64,000 nt of DNA, taken from positions 1 through 64,000 of the forward strand of contig JBGAKX010000001.1 in the NCBI GenBank assembly GCA_044224215.1. The letters run 5' to 3'. Below the pieces are notes generated by a model, which saw nothing but the letters and a program-made list of their open reading frames with translations, made no database searches and was not told where the DNA came from. This document shows positions 35,580-44,911 of the stretch, one piece after another. Position 1 is the first letter of the stretch. The number at the start of each line of letters is the position of its first letter. The position numbers and the translations under genes are program-made. Origin of the DNA: DAOMFM01 sp035429825. Its GTDB lineage: Bacteria > Acidobacteriota > Blastocatellia > UBA7656 > JADIYM01.

Positions 35580-37178
35580 ATGGCGTCAGTGCACCACACC
35601 GATTCGACCGGGGCCGATTCGGGGCTCGCCGGCCCGCACCTCCCCGACACGCCGCGCGTCGAGGCGGTCCCCGCGTTTGTCCATCCGACGATTCTCTTCC
35701 TCAATGTTCTGCTCATCGCGACATGCGGGCTCATCTATGAGCTGCTCGCCGGAACGCTCGCGAGCTACGTCCTTGGCGACTCGGTCACACAATTCTCGCT
35801 GATCATCGGCATCTACCTGTCGGCGCTCGGCTTTGGCGCGTGGGTGTCGGGATTCATCAACACTGGGCTCGCGCGGCGCTTCATCGAGGTCGAGCTTGCA
35901 GTTGCGCTGCTCGGAGGCTTTTCGGCGCCCATCCTGTTTCTGGCGTTTTCGCGACTCACCTATTTCTATGCGGTGCTCTATCCGCTCGTCTTTGTGATCG
36001 GAGTGCTCGTCGGGCTCGAGATTCCGCTGCTCATGCGGCTGCTCGAGAACCGGTTGCGGTTCAAGGACATCGTGTCGCGCGTGCTGACGTTCGACTATCT
36101 CGGGTCGCTCGCGGCATCGATTCTTTTTCCGATCCTGCTCGTGCCGAGGCTCGGACTCGTGCGCACGTCGCTGCTGTTCGGACTGGTGAACGCCGGCGTC
36201 GGGCTGTGGGGCACGTGGCTGCTCGGGCCGCTGATCGAAGGCAAGGTGACCGGTCTCAGAATCCGCGGCGTCCTGCTCGTGCTGCTGCTGCTCGTCGCGT
36301 TCTACAAGGCGAACGCGCTGACGTCGCTCGCCGAGGACGGCTTGTACGCGGACGACATCATCTACTCAAAGACCACGAGCTATCAGCGGATCGTCATCAC
36401 CAAGGGCCGCTCGGGGTTTCAGCTCTTTCTGAACGGGAATCTGCAGTTCGCGTCGGCCGACGAGTACCGCTACCACGAGGCGCTCGTACATCCGGCCTTT
36501 GCCGTGCGGCCGGACGCGCGGCGCGTGTTGATTCTCGGCGGCGGCGACGGTCTGGCGTTGCGCGAGGTCCTCGGCCACAGCTCGGTCGAATCCGTCACGC
36601 TCGTCGACCTGGACCCCGACATGACGCATCTTTCGGATCGATTTCCACCGCTTGCCACGCTTAATCACGCGAGTTTCTCGGACCCGAAGGTGCATGTTGT
36701 GAACGCGGACGCGATGGCGTGGTTGCAGGGCGAGGGCGAGCCGTACGACGTGGCGATCGTCGATTTTCCGGATCCGAACAGTTTCGCGCTCGGCAAGCTC
36801 TACACGACCCGGTTCTACAAGATGCTCAGGGCGCACCTTGCGCCGGGCGCGGCCGTCGCCGTGCAGTGCACGTCGCCTCTCTTTGCTCGCAGCTCGTACT
36901 GGTGCATCGTGCGAACGATCGAGTCGGCCGGGTTCTTCGTCCGACCCTACCAGACGGCGGTGCCGTCGTTCGGCGTGTGGGGGTTCGCACTCGCGAGCAC
37001 GGCTCCGTTCGAGCGGCCGTCGAACGCGCCAGCGGGGCTGCGATTCCTGAACGACGCGACGCTTGCGGCGATGTTCGATTTCGGCGCGGACATGACGCCG
37101 GTCGACGTCGAGATCAACCGGCTCGACAACCAGGCGCTCGTTCGCTACTACGAGTCCGAGTGGAAACGCTGGGAGTAG
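35580..37178 (+). CDS. speE: Membrane-anchored spermidine synthase (polyamine aminopropyltransferase)
   Basis: About 532 aa. An N-terminal half with roughly seven membrane segments (for example FLNVLLIATCGLIYELLAGT and YFYAVLYPLVFVIGVLVGLE) is fused to a cytosolic aminopropyltransferase domain. That domain has ILGGGDGLALREVL at about 316-329, LVDLDPDM for the donor, and VDFPDPNSF around the catalytic position. It transfers aminopropyl groups from decarboxylated AdoMet to putrescine or another amine. Membrane fusion suggests the product or acceptor is at the membrane. I chose ATG 35580; GTG 35571 is also open. The FAD enzyme follows after 3 nt. Confidence 0.88.
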   Translation: MASVHHTDSTGADSGLAGPHLPDTPRVEAVPAFVHPTILFLNVLLIATCGLIYELLAGTLASYVLGDSVTQFSLIIGIYLSALGFGAWVSGFINTGLARRFIEVELAVALLGGFSAPILFLAFSRLTYFYAVLYPLVFVIGVLVGLEIPLLMRLLENRLRFKDIVSRVLTFDYLGSLAASILFPILLVPRLGLVRTSLLFGLVNAGVGLWGTWLLGPLIEGKVTGLRIRGVLLVLLLLVAFYKANALTSLAEDGLYADDIIYSKTTSYQRIVITKGRSGFQLFLNGNLQFASADEYRYHEALVHPAFAVRPDARRVLILGGGDGLALREVLGHSSVESVTLVDLDPDMTHLSDRFPPLATLNHASFSDPKVHVVNADAMAWLQGEGEPYDVAIVDFPDPNSFALGKLYTTRFYKMLRAHLAPGAAVAVQCTSPLFARSSYWCIVRTIESAGFFVRPYQTAVPSFGVWGFALASTAPFERPSNAPAGLRFLNDATLAAMFDFGADMTPVDVEINRLDNQALVRYYESEWKRWE

Positions 37179-37181
37179 CCG

Positions 37182-38858
37182 ATGGCACGCGGAATCAATC
37201 GGGACCGCGCGTGGACGCGTCGCGAGCTGCTCGCGTCGTTCCTTGCGGCGCCTGTCGTCGCGTCCGCGTGCGGACGATTCGGCGCATCGGCGCCATCGCT
37301 TCCGCCGGGGGATCTCGTCGGACCGTCGGTGGAGATCGGGCACAGGCTGCGTGACGGATTTCGGCCCGAACCGGCCGCGGACGCGTGGATCGAAACGGGG
37401 GTGGTCGTTGCCGGTGGCGGATGTGCCGGTCTGGCCGCGGCGTGGCGACTGCTCCGCGCCGGGGCGAGCGAATTCCAGCTGCTCGAGCTCGAATCGAGCC
37501 CCGGCGGAACCGCTCGCAGCGGGCACTCGGAGGTCGTTGGCTATCCATGGGGCGCTCACTACATTCCCGCGCCGCTCAAGGACGACCGGACGCTGATCGC
37601 GTTGCTCGACGAGCTTGGTGTGATCGAGGGCACCGATGCGCAGGGAAATCCGCTCGTCGGCGAGCAGTACCTGTGCCGCGACCCCGAGGAGCGCGTGTAT
37701 CACCAGGGCAGGTGGTACGAGGGGCTGTACCTTCGTGCGGGCGCAAGCGCGGAGGACGAACGCCAGTTCGACTCGTTTCGCCAGGCGACACGCAGATGGT
37801 CCGCGTGGCGCGATGCCCGCGGCAGGAGGGCGTTTGCGATCCCGGTGGCGACCAGTTCGCAGGACGCGGAGGTCACCGCGCTCGACAAGATCTCGATGGC
37901 CAGCTGGATGGATGCGCAGGGGTATTCCTCGCCGCGGCTCCGGTGGTACGTCGAGTACGCATGCCGGGACGACTACGGGACGCATCTCGAGGAGACGAGC
38001 GCGTGGGCCGGACTGTTCTACTTCTGCGCCCGGCTCGGGGACGGTTCGGACGAGGCGCAGCCGCTCGTCACGTGGCCCGAGGGAAACGGCCATCTCGTCA
38101 ACCACCTGTACGCCGCGGCGCGCGCGCAGACGCGCCTCGGCATGGCCGTCACGGACGTTCGCGCGTCGAGTGCCGGCAACCGCGCGATGGAGGTGGTCGC
38201 GTTCGACGTGAACGCAGGTGCGCCGGTCGGGTTTCGGTGCGACCAGGTCATCTTTGCCGCGCCGCGATTTCTGGCGTCGCGGTTGATTGCCGGCTATCGC
38301 GACAATCCGCCCGCATACCTGGCGGACTTCGAGTACGGATCGTGGGCCGTCGCAAACCTGCATCTGCGGGACCGTCCCGCGACGAGGCCGTTCAACTTTC
38401 CGCTCTGCTGGGACAACGTGCTGTACGACAGTCCTTCACTCGGGTATGTCGTGGCGACGCACCAGACCGAGCTCGACCGGGGCCCGACGGTCTTCAGCTA
38501 CTACTATCCGCTCTGCGACGCCGATGCGGCGGCTGCGCGCACGCGAATGCTCGCTGCCGGACGTGACGAGTGGGCGGAGGTGGCGCTCAGCGATCTCGAG
38601 TTCGCCCACCCGGATATCCGATCGCTGACCGAACGGATCGACGTGATGCGATGGGGTCACGCGATGATCCGCCCGAAACCCGGCTTTCTGTCGAGCCCGT
38701 CGCGGCAACTCGCGTCGCAGCCGTACGGGAACATTCACTTTGCGCATACGGACCTGAGCGGCGTGGCGTTGTTCGAGGAAGCGCTGTACCACGGTGTACG
38801 CGCCGCCGAAGAGGTCCTCGCGGCGCGCAACATTCGCACCGGGAGCCTCGTCGCATGA
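37182..38858 (+). CDS. Tat-exported FAD-dependent oxidoreductase (amine-oxidase-like)
   Basis: A 558-aa flavoprotein. A twin-arginine leader (TRRELLASFL at 12-21) ends in a possible lipobox (VASAC, Cys 30), so it is probably exported folded and tethered. The FAD-binding motif VVVAGGGCAGLAAAW is at about 74-88, with ELESSPGGTARSG after it. The C-terminal part (IHFAHTDLSGVALFEEALYH) is the flavin-contacting end of the amine oxidase/protoporphyrinogen oxidase superfamily. Immediate linkage to the spermidine synthase suggests it oxidises the product or a derivative outside the cytoplasm, which is inference. Confidence 0.82.
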   Translation: MARGINRDRAWTRRELLASFLAAPVVASACGRFGASAPSLPPGDLVGPSVEIGHRLRDGFRPEPAADAWIETGVVVAGGGCAGLAAAWRLLRAGASEFQLLELESSPGGTARSGHSEVVGYPWGAHYIPAPLKDDRTLIALLDELGVIEGTDAQGNPLVGEQYLCRDPEERVYHQGRWYEGLYLRAGASAEDERQFDSFRQATRRWSAWRDARGRRAFAIPVATSSQDAEVTALDKISMASWMDAQGYSSPRLRWYVEYACRDDYGTHLEETSAWAGLFYFCARLGDGSDEAQPLVTWPEGNGHLVNHLYAAARAQTRLGMAVTDVRASSAGNRAMEVVAFDVNAGAPVGFRCDQVIFAAPRFLASRLIAGYRDNPPAYLADFEYGSWAVANLHLRDRPATRPFNFPLCWDNVLYDSPSLGYVVATHQTELDRGPTVFSYYYPLCDADAAAARTRMLAAGRDEWAEVALSDLEFAHPDIRSLTERIDVMRWGHAMIRPKPGFLSSPSRQLASQPYGNIHFAHTDLSGVALFEEALYHGVRAAEEVLAARNIRTGSLVA

Positions 38859-39919
38859 GCGCCGTCACGTGGAACGAGGCCGCGACACCGCGCGCGACGT
38901 GGCTCTTCTCGAAGGGCGTGGACCTCTCGGTGTTTCTCGGCAGCGCGGTGCTGTCGCTCGTGCTGCTGTGGGTCGGATGGCTGGCGGGTGTGCTGAACTC
39001 CGACACGCCGGACTGGGCGTGGATTCCGTGTGTCGTGCTCGTCGACGTGGCGCACGTCTATTCGACGTCGTTTCGCGTGTACCTCGACAAGGCGGAGCTC
39101 CGCCGCCGGCCGCTGCTCTACACGGCGGTTCCCGTGTTCGGGCTCTTCGCCGCCGTTGTGCTCTACGGCCTGGGGCCGCTCGTCTTCTGGCGCGCGCTGG
39201 CATATCTCGCGGTGTTCCACTTCGTGCGGCAACAGTACGGATGGGTGGCGCTCTACCGCGGCAAGTGCGGCGAGTACGACCGCGTCGGGCATGTCCTCGA
39301 CACGGCCACGATCTACGCGGCGACGCTGTACCCGCTCCTCTACTGGCACGCAAACCTGCCGCGCCGGTTCTGGTGGTTTCTCCACGACGACTTCTGGTTG
39401 CGGATCCCGCAGGCGGTCGTATCGGTTCTCGCGCCGGTGTACTGGGGACTCCTGGCGGTCTACGCCGCGCGGTCGCTGTACGCGTGGCTGGTGACGCGCC
39501 GGCCGAACCCGGGAAAGGACGTGGTCGTCGCGACGACGGCGGTCTGCTGGTACGTCGGGATCGTCACGTTCAATTCGGACTATGCGTTCACGGTCACCAA
39601 CGTGATCATCCACGGAGTTCCGTATCTTGCGCTCGTGTACTTTGCCGGCCGCAGGCGCGCTGCGGTCGTCCCGGGTTCGGCGCTCGCGCGGTTCTTCTCC
39701 GCGGGGGTCGTCGTGTTTCTCGCGACGCTCTGGGTGCTCGCATATCTCGAGGAGCTCGTGTGGGACCGGGCGGTGTGGCACGATCGCGAGTGGTTCTTCG
39801 GGCCGGAGTGGCAGATCGGATGGCTTGCGATGCTTGCCGTTCCGCTGCTCGCACTCCCGCAGATCGTGCACTACACTCTGGATGGCTTCATCTGGAGGCG
39901 CCGGGTGCGGGAGGAATGA
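38855..39919 (+). CDS. Polytopic membrane protein of the polyamine module
   Basis: A 354-aa protein with about eight membrane segments (for example SVFLGSAVLSLVLLWVGWL and RFFSAGVVVFLATLWVLAYL). His and Trp residues cluster in loops (HFVRQQYGWVALYRGK, HDDFWLR, HDREWFFGPEW), recalling metal-dependent membrane oxidoreductases or hydroxylases, but there is no complete His-box pattern I would name. Its start overlaps the FAD enzyme stop (ATGA) and its own stop overlaps clpS the same way. The function is unknown; membership in the operon is very clear. Confidence 0.75.
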   Translation: MSAVTWNEAATPRATWLFSKGVDLSVFLGSAVLSLVLLWVGWLAGVLNSDTPDWAWIPCVVLVDVAHVYSTSFRVYLDKAELRRRPLLYTAVPVFGLFAAVVLYGLGPLVFWRALAYLAVFHFVRQQYGWVALYRGKCGEYDRVGHVLDTATIYAATLYPLLYWHANLPRRFWWFLHDDFWLRIPQAVVSVLAPVYWGLLAVYAARSLYAWLVTRRPNPGKDVVVATTAVCWYVGIVTFNSDYAFTVTNVIIHGVPYLALVYFAGRRRAAVVPGSALARFFSAGVVVFLATLWVLAYLEELVWDRAVWHDREWFFGPEWQIGWLAMLAVPLLALPQIVHYTLDGFIWRRRVREE

Positions 39920-40230
39920 GCCGCGAATCAAACGACACGATCGGGGAGGCCCGGACGCGAACGTCCGAGCGGACGGCGCGACCGCCGCTGTACAAGGTCC
40001 TCCTGCACAACGACAACTTCACGACGATGGAGTTCGTCGTCCGTGTCCTCGTCGACGTGTTCCACCGGAGCGAGACGGACGCGGTCCGTGTCATGCTCGA
40101 GGTTCACAACAACGGGGTCGGCATCGCAGGCGTATATTCGTATGAAATCGCCGAGACCAAGGCGGCCAAGGCCATCCGGCTCGCTCGCGAACGCGAGTTT
40201 CCACTGATGTGCTCGCTGCAGGAGGAGTAG
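39916..40230 (+). CDS. clpS: ClpS adaptor for N-degron substrates
   Basis: A 104-aa adaptor that delivers N-end-rule substrates to ClpAP. Typical features are PLYKVLLHNDNFTTMEFVVRVL, FHRSETDAVRVMLEVHNNG and GVYSYEIAETKA. The start overlaps the upstream membrane-protein stop by 4 nt, and clpA follows after 7 nt. Confidence 0.95.
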   Translation: MSRESNDTIGEARTRTSERTARPPLYKVLLHNDNFTTMEFVVRVLVDVFHRSETDAVRVMLEVHNNGVGIAGVYSYEIAETKAAKAIRLAREREFPLMCSLQEE

Positions 40231-40237
40231 AAGACCC

Positions 40238-42499
40238 GTGACGTTCACTCGAGAGCTACAGGAGACGCTCAGCCGGGCGTTCGATTCGGCGGCGGTCCGC
40301 GGCCACGAATACTGCACGCTCGAGCACCTGTTGCTGGCGCTCATCGACGAACGGACGGGGAGCGCCGTCATCACGGCGTGCGGAGGCGACCTCGACCAGC
40401 TGCGCGAAGAGCTCGAGACGTCGATCGTCGAGTCGAACGAGACGATGCCCGAGGGCGAGGCGCGGCCGCCCGAACAGACACGGGCCGTCCAGCGCGTGCT
40501 TCAGTACGCCGTTTCGCAATCGCACAATTCCGGCCAGAAGACGGTCGACAGCGGTCAGGTCATCGCGGCGTTGTTTCACGAGCGGCGTTCGACGGCGCGC
40601 TACCTGCTCGAGCGGCAGGGGATCACACGGTTGGACGTGCTGAATTTCGTGTCCCACGGGATCGTGAAGGGCGTCGAGGACGGAGCCAGCGGGCCGTACG
40701 ACGAGGAGTCCGACGATCAGGGGGAAGGCGTGGCGCCCGTGCGCGACCCGCTCGGCGCGTTCACCGTCAACCTGATCGAGCGCGCGGCCGCGGGCGCGAT
40801 CGATCCGTTGATCGGCCGGACGTCAGAGCTCGAGCGCACGATGCAGGTGCTGTGCAGGCGTCGAAAGAACAACCCGATCTTCGTCGGCGATCCCGGCGTC
40901 GGAAAGACGGCGATCGCGGAGGGACTCGCGTTGCGAATCCAGCAGGGCGACGTTCCCGAAGCCATCGCGTCGTCCGAGTTCTATGCCCTCGACATGGGCG
41001 CGCTGCTTGCGGGAACCAAGTACCGCGGCGAGTTCGAGCAGAGGTTGAAGGGCGTGATCTCCGAGCTGCGAAAACGGCACGGCGCGATTCTGTTCATCGA
41101 CGAGATTCACACGGTCGTCGGAGCGGGCGCCGTGTCGGGCGGCTCGATGGACGCGTCGAACATCCTGAAACCAGCGCTTGCATCGGGCGACATCCGGTGC
41201 ATCGGCTCGACGACGTATCCGGAGTACAAGGCGGCGTTCGAACGCGATCGCGCACTCGCGCGAAGGTTTCAGAAGATCGAGATCTCCGAGGCTTCCGTGG
41301 CGGACACGGTGAAGATCCTGAAGGGTCTGCGTTCGTACTACGAGCAGCATCACGGCGTTCGATTCACCACTCCTGCGCTCGAGGCGGCCGCGGAGCTTTC
41401 CGCCAAGCACATCAACGATCGTCACCTGCCTGACAAGGCCATCGACGTGATCGACGAGGCAGGCGCGGCGGTGCGGCTGCTGCCGGCGAATCGGCGGCCG
41501 CGCACGATTCAGCCAAAGGACATCGAGCGGGTGGTCGCGCGGATGGCAAAGGTGCCCCCTCGCACGGTGTCGGCGTCCGAGAGCGACCGGCTGCGCACGC
41601 TCGAGGACGATCTCCGTGCCGTCATCTACGGCCAGGACACTGCGATCAGCCAACTGGTCCGGGTCATCAAGCTGTCGCGCGCGGGATTGGGACGTCCGGA
41701 CAAGCCGACGGGATCGTTTCTGTTCTCGGGCCCGACGGGCGTCGGAAAGACCGAGCTGGCGCGTCAACTCGCGGTCGTGCTTGGTGTCGAGTTCATCCGC
41801 TTTGACATGAGCGAGTACATGGAGAAGCACACGGTATCGCGGTTGATCGGCGCGCCGCCGGGATACGTCGGTTTCGACCAGGGCGGGTTGCTGACGGATG
41901 CGGTCGGCCGAACTCCGTATGCGGTGCTGGTGCTCGACGAGATCGAGAAGGCGCACCCGGATCTGTTCAGCATCCTGCTGCAGGTCATGGACCATGCGAC
42001 GCTGACGGACAACAACGGCAAGAAGGCGGACTTCAGAAACGTCGTCGTGATCATGACGACGAATGCCGGCGCTCGGGACATGAGCGGCGACGCCATCGGC
42101 TTTTCGAAGGGCACGGTCGCCGGGGCCGGCAGCAAGGGGAAGGGCGCGATCGAGCGGACGTTCAGCCCCGAGTTCAGGAACCGTCTCGACGCGTGGATCG
42201 CGTTCGAACCGCTCGGCCCGGATTCGATCGTCCGCGTCGTCGACAAGTTCCTCGGCGAGCTGCAGCGGCAGATCGCCGAGCGAGGCGTCACGCTCGAGAT
42301 CACCGAGTCCGCGAGGGAGTGGCTCGCGAAAAACGGGTATGACCGGCAGTTCGGAGCGCGGCCGATGGACAGGCTGATTCAGGCCCGGATCAAGGAGCCG
42401 CTCGCGAACGACATGCTCTTTGGTTCGCTGGTCGGAGGCGGCACTGCGACGATCGACGTTGCCGACGGCGAACTGACGGTAACGACTTCCGCGGCGTGA
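40238..42499 (+). CDS. clpA: ClpA, ATPase subunit of the ClpAP protease
   Basis: A 753-aa AAA+ unfoldase. It has an N-terminal substrate domain (about 1-140), first ATPase domain with Walker A GDPGVGKTAIAEGLA and Walker B ILFIDEIHTVVGAG, and second ATPase domain with GPTGVGKTELARQLA and VLVLDEIEKAHPDL. There is no long coiled-coil M-domain, separating it from ClpB at the right end of the window. The protease partner ClpP is encoded 20 kb away. The start is GTG 40238. It is the last gene of the long polyamine-clpSA run. Confidence 0.95.
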   Translation: MTFTRELQETLSRAFDSAAVRGHEYCTLEHLLLALIDERTGSAVITACGGDLDQLREELETSIVESNETMPEGEARPPEQTRAVQRVLQYAVSQSHNSGQKTVDSGQVIAALFHERRSTARYLLERQGITRLDVLNFVSHGIVKGVEDGASGPYDEESDDQGEGVAPVRDPLGAFTVNLIERAAAGAIDPLIGRTSELERTMQVLCRRRKNNPIFVGDPGVGKTAIAEGLALRIQQGDVPEAIASSEFYALDMGALLAGTKYRGEFEQRLKGVISELRKRHGAILFIDEIHTVVGAGAVSGGSMDASNILKPALASGDIRCIGSTTYPEYKAAFERDRALARRFQKIEISEASVADTVKILKGLRSYYEQHHGVRFTTPALEAAAELSAKHINDRHLPDKAIDVIDEAGAAVRLLPANRRPRTIQPKDIERVVARMAKVPPRTVSASESDRLRTLEDDLRAVIYGQDTAISQLVRVIKLSRAGLGRPDKPTGSFLFSGPTGVGKTELARQLAVVLGVEFIRFDMSEYMEKHTVSRLIGAPPGYVGFDQGGLLTDAVGRTPYAVLVLDEIEKAHPDLFSILLQVMDHATLTDNNGKKADFRNVVVIMTTNAGARDMSGDAIGFSKGTVAGAGSKGKGAIERTFSPEFRNRLDAWIAFEPLGPDSIVRVVDKFLGELQRQIAERGVTLEITESAREWLAKNGYDRQFGARPMDRLIQARIKEPLANDMLFGSLVGGGTATIDVADGELTVTTSAA

Positions 42500-42546
42500 A
42501 CTTGGCCCCGAAGTTGGTATATTAGGTCTGGTGGTGGAAGTGGACG

Positions 42547-43607
42547 ATGCCTGAGGATCTGCTATCAGCAATCGCCGAGACGGCGCGAACGGCAGCCTGC
42601 ACGAGTTCGTTCCGTCGCTGTCCGACGTGATCATCGACGAACGGCACCTGCTGTTGCGCAGGTACCGGACGCCGAAGGGCTTCCCGCACACCCACCGGGT
42701 CCCGGTGCTCATCATTCCGCCGCTGATGGTCAAGCCCGACATCTACGACCTGCGGCCGGGCCACAGTTTTGTCGAGTTCATGCTCGACAGGGGATTTGAC
42801 GTGTGGCTCGTGGACTTCGGCCGTCCGACGGCCGAGGATCGCGAGTTCGGACTTGGCGACTACCTGCTGCATCCGATCAACACGTCGGTCGAGAAGATGC
42901 GCGAGGTGACGGGGTCGCAGCAGGTGAGCATCTTTGGCTACTGCATGGGCGGCGTGTTTGCGTCGGTGTACGCGGCGCTCGAGCGGACGGACGCCGTCCG
43001 GAATGTCGTGATGCTTGGCGCGCCGATCGATTTCTCGAAGCTCGAGCTGTACCACCAGCTGATGCAGTACGTCGAAGCGCCAATGTCCGCGATCGCCGAG
43101 ACGTTCGGGTATTTCCCCGCGTTCATGTCGCAGACGATGTTCCAGCTCACCCAGCCGATGAAGGCGATCACCAGACCCGTCTCGATGCTGTGGAACCTGT
43201 GGGACGACGACTACATGGAGTCCTACGAGGCCATGAGCAAGTGGATGGGCGACTTTCTCCACTACCCCGAAGCCGCATTCAAGACGTTTGCGCGCGACTT
43301 TGTCCGCGACAACAAGCTGATTCGCAACGAGGTCGAGATGTTCGGCCGCAAGGTCGATCTGACAAGGATCACGGCGGCGTACCTCGTCCTGGCGAGCCCC
43401 GATGACCAGTTCGGGCAGCCGGCGTCGGCGCGTGCGATCCTCGACGTCATCGCGTCCGAGGACCAGACGTTCATGCTCGTGCGCGGCGGACACCTGGGCG
43501 CGATGGCGGGCAGCAAGGCGCCCGCAAACTGGGCGCTCGTGGCGGACTGGCTCGCGGAGCGATCCGATGTCGCCGAGGTGGCAGGCTCCGCGGAGGCTGC
43601 GTGCTGA
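42547..43607 (+). CDS. phaC: Poly(3-hydroxyalkanoate) synthase subunit PhaC (class III-like) with an apparent one-base frameshift
   Basis: Polymerises 3-hydroxyacyl-CoA to storage polyester. The alpha/beta-hydrolase core has the PHA-synthase lipase-like box GYCMGG with nucleophilic Cys, PVSMLWNLWDDD, and the late His in RGGHLGAM. The open frame starts only at GTG 42627. Upstream, however, an ATG at 42547 behind GGAAG opens MPEDLLSAIAETAR, and the next frame continues NGSLHEFVPSLSDVIIDERHLL. One missing base near 42588 would join them into 353 aa, the usual class III length. I think this is an assembly or sequencing error. No phaE is adjacent; the downstream hydrolase overlaps it by 7 nt. Confidence 0.85.
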
Positions 43608-44845
43608 CGGATACGTCCGTTCACGTCGCCGAACAGCGTGAAGTGTGGTCGCCTGGCCCGCGGCTCGAGTCGCTGCTCGGGTTGCTCGCGGTGCCGGTGG
43701 CGCTGCTGCTCGGCGTGCTGTCGGCTTTGTGGCGGTTTGTTGCGCGGGGACGACGGACGTTGCGGGCGACGCCGTTGCTCGAGATCGGTCCCGGCGGTCC
43801 GCCGCTGACCGACGTCGCCGAATTCGCCGCGGCGGCCGAGGCCGAGCCGGTGGAATGGCGGTCCGGGTTCGGTCTGCTCGATTTCGAGCTTGTGTACGCG
43901 GCGGACATCGTTCCGAGCACGCTCGACGGCCACCCGCATCTCGCGAACCGGTTCTTCCGGTGCCCTGCGCCGTTTTGTCCGGTGACGTTCGAGTCGCTGG
44001 ACGGCACCCCGATCTCGGCGGAGGTCGCCTCCCGGGACGATCGCGACCGACCCGGTCTGGTCATCGTCCACGGGACATTCGGCGCGAGCGATCAGGCGAT
44101 CTATGGCCGGCCGGCGATCCTTGCGTTCGAGGAGTGGGGTTTCAACGTTGCCGTCGTCAACCTGCGCGGATGGGGCCGCTCGGCGGCGCTGTCCGACACC
44201 CCAATGAGCGGCGGTTGGCGCGAGGCCGAGGACGTACTGGCGGCCGCCAAGTATCTGCTCGAGCACACAAGGACGACGACGGTGGGCGCGATCGGCTACA
44301 GCCTTGGCGGCGCGACGGTGCTGCTCGCGGCGGCCCACGAGCGGGCGCCGGAACTGCTCGCGTCGGGCGTGTTTTCGGAGAGCGGATTCACCAACGCGCA
44401 CGACGTGCTGCACATCGTCGAGGGGCATCCACGTGTGCTGTCGCGCAGGTTCATCGGCCACTGGCTATTCCGGATTGGATTTCGGGTGAAATTCCGCGCG
44501 CTCAAGCTCGGCGCGAGCGGCATCATCGACTACTTCGAGAAGGTCGCCGCGCCGTACTACGGCCTCACCGTCGACGAGCTCTACGACCGAAACAGCGCCG
44601 TGCGGCACGTCGCCGACATTCGGGTCCCGGCGCTGCAGCTGCACGCGGTCGACGACTGGATCGTTCGTGTCGGCCACGCGGAGGCGCTGCGGGCCGAAGC
44701 CGCGCGCACCGGGAACCGTCTTGTGGGCGTGTGCATCCGCGAGCGCGGCGCGCACTGCGCGTTCGCGCGCGTCGCCCGCGAGTGGCGCGACGGGCTTGTT
44801 CGCCGGTTCTTCGAGGCGACGTCGCGAATCGAACTGGCGGGCTGA
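43601..44845 (+). CDS. Alpha/beta-fold hydrolase (YheT/EMB8-like)
   Basis: A 414-aa hydrolase. An N-terminal hydrophobic segment (LLGLLAVPVALLLGVLSALWRF) anchors it to the membrane. The oxyanion loop region reads VIVHGTFGASDQ, the nucleophile box GYSLGG (Ser), and a late acidic/His pair appears around LHAVDDWIV and ERGAHCAF. It starts at GTG 43601 inside the end of phaC, so it is translationally coupled to PHA synthesis. It could be a depolymerase or a thioesterase-like helper; that is inference from position only. Confidence 0.8.
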   Translation: MLTDTSVHVAEQREVWSPGPRLESLLGLLAVPVALLLGVLSALWRFVARGRRTLRATPLLEIGPGGPPLTDVAEFAAAAEAEPVEWRSGFGLLDFELVYAADIVPSTLDGHPHLANRFFRCPAPFCPVTFESLDGTPISAEVASRDDRDRPGLVIVHGTFGASDQAIYGRPAILAFEEWGFNVAVVNLRGWGRSAALSDTPMSGGWREAEDVLAAAKYLLEHTRTTTVGAIGYSLGGATVLLAAAHERAPELLASGVFSESGFTNAHDVLHIVEGHPRVLSRRFIGHWLFRIGFRVKFRALKLGASGIIDYFEKVAAPYYGLTVDELYDRNSAVRHVADIRVPALQLHAVDDWIVRVGHAEALRAEAARTGNRLVGVCIRERGAHCAFARVAREWRDGLVRRFFEATSRIELAG

Positions 44846-44852
44846 CCGGCGC

Positions 44853-44903
44853 ATGACGCGATGCGTCATTATTTTGTTGACTCCTATAACGCGTCGCGTC
44901 ATA
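44853..44903. promoter_or_regulatory. Pair of dyads before the PhaR-type regulator
   Basis: Dyad 1 is a perfect inverted repeat ATGACGC (44853-44859) / GCGTCAT (44863-44869). Dyad 2, TATAACGCG (44885-44893) / CGCGTCATA (44895-44903), has one mismatch. Both share a GCGTCAT half-site and are 16-19 bp long, separated by AT-rich DNA, directly upstream of the regulator start. They are likely operators, perhaps autoregulatory. Confidence 0.6.
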
Positions 44904-44911
44904 GTAGAGCC

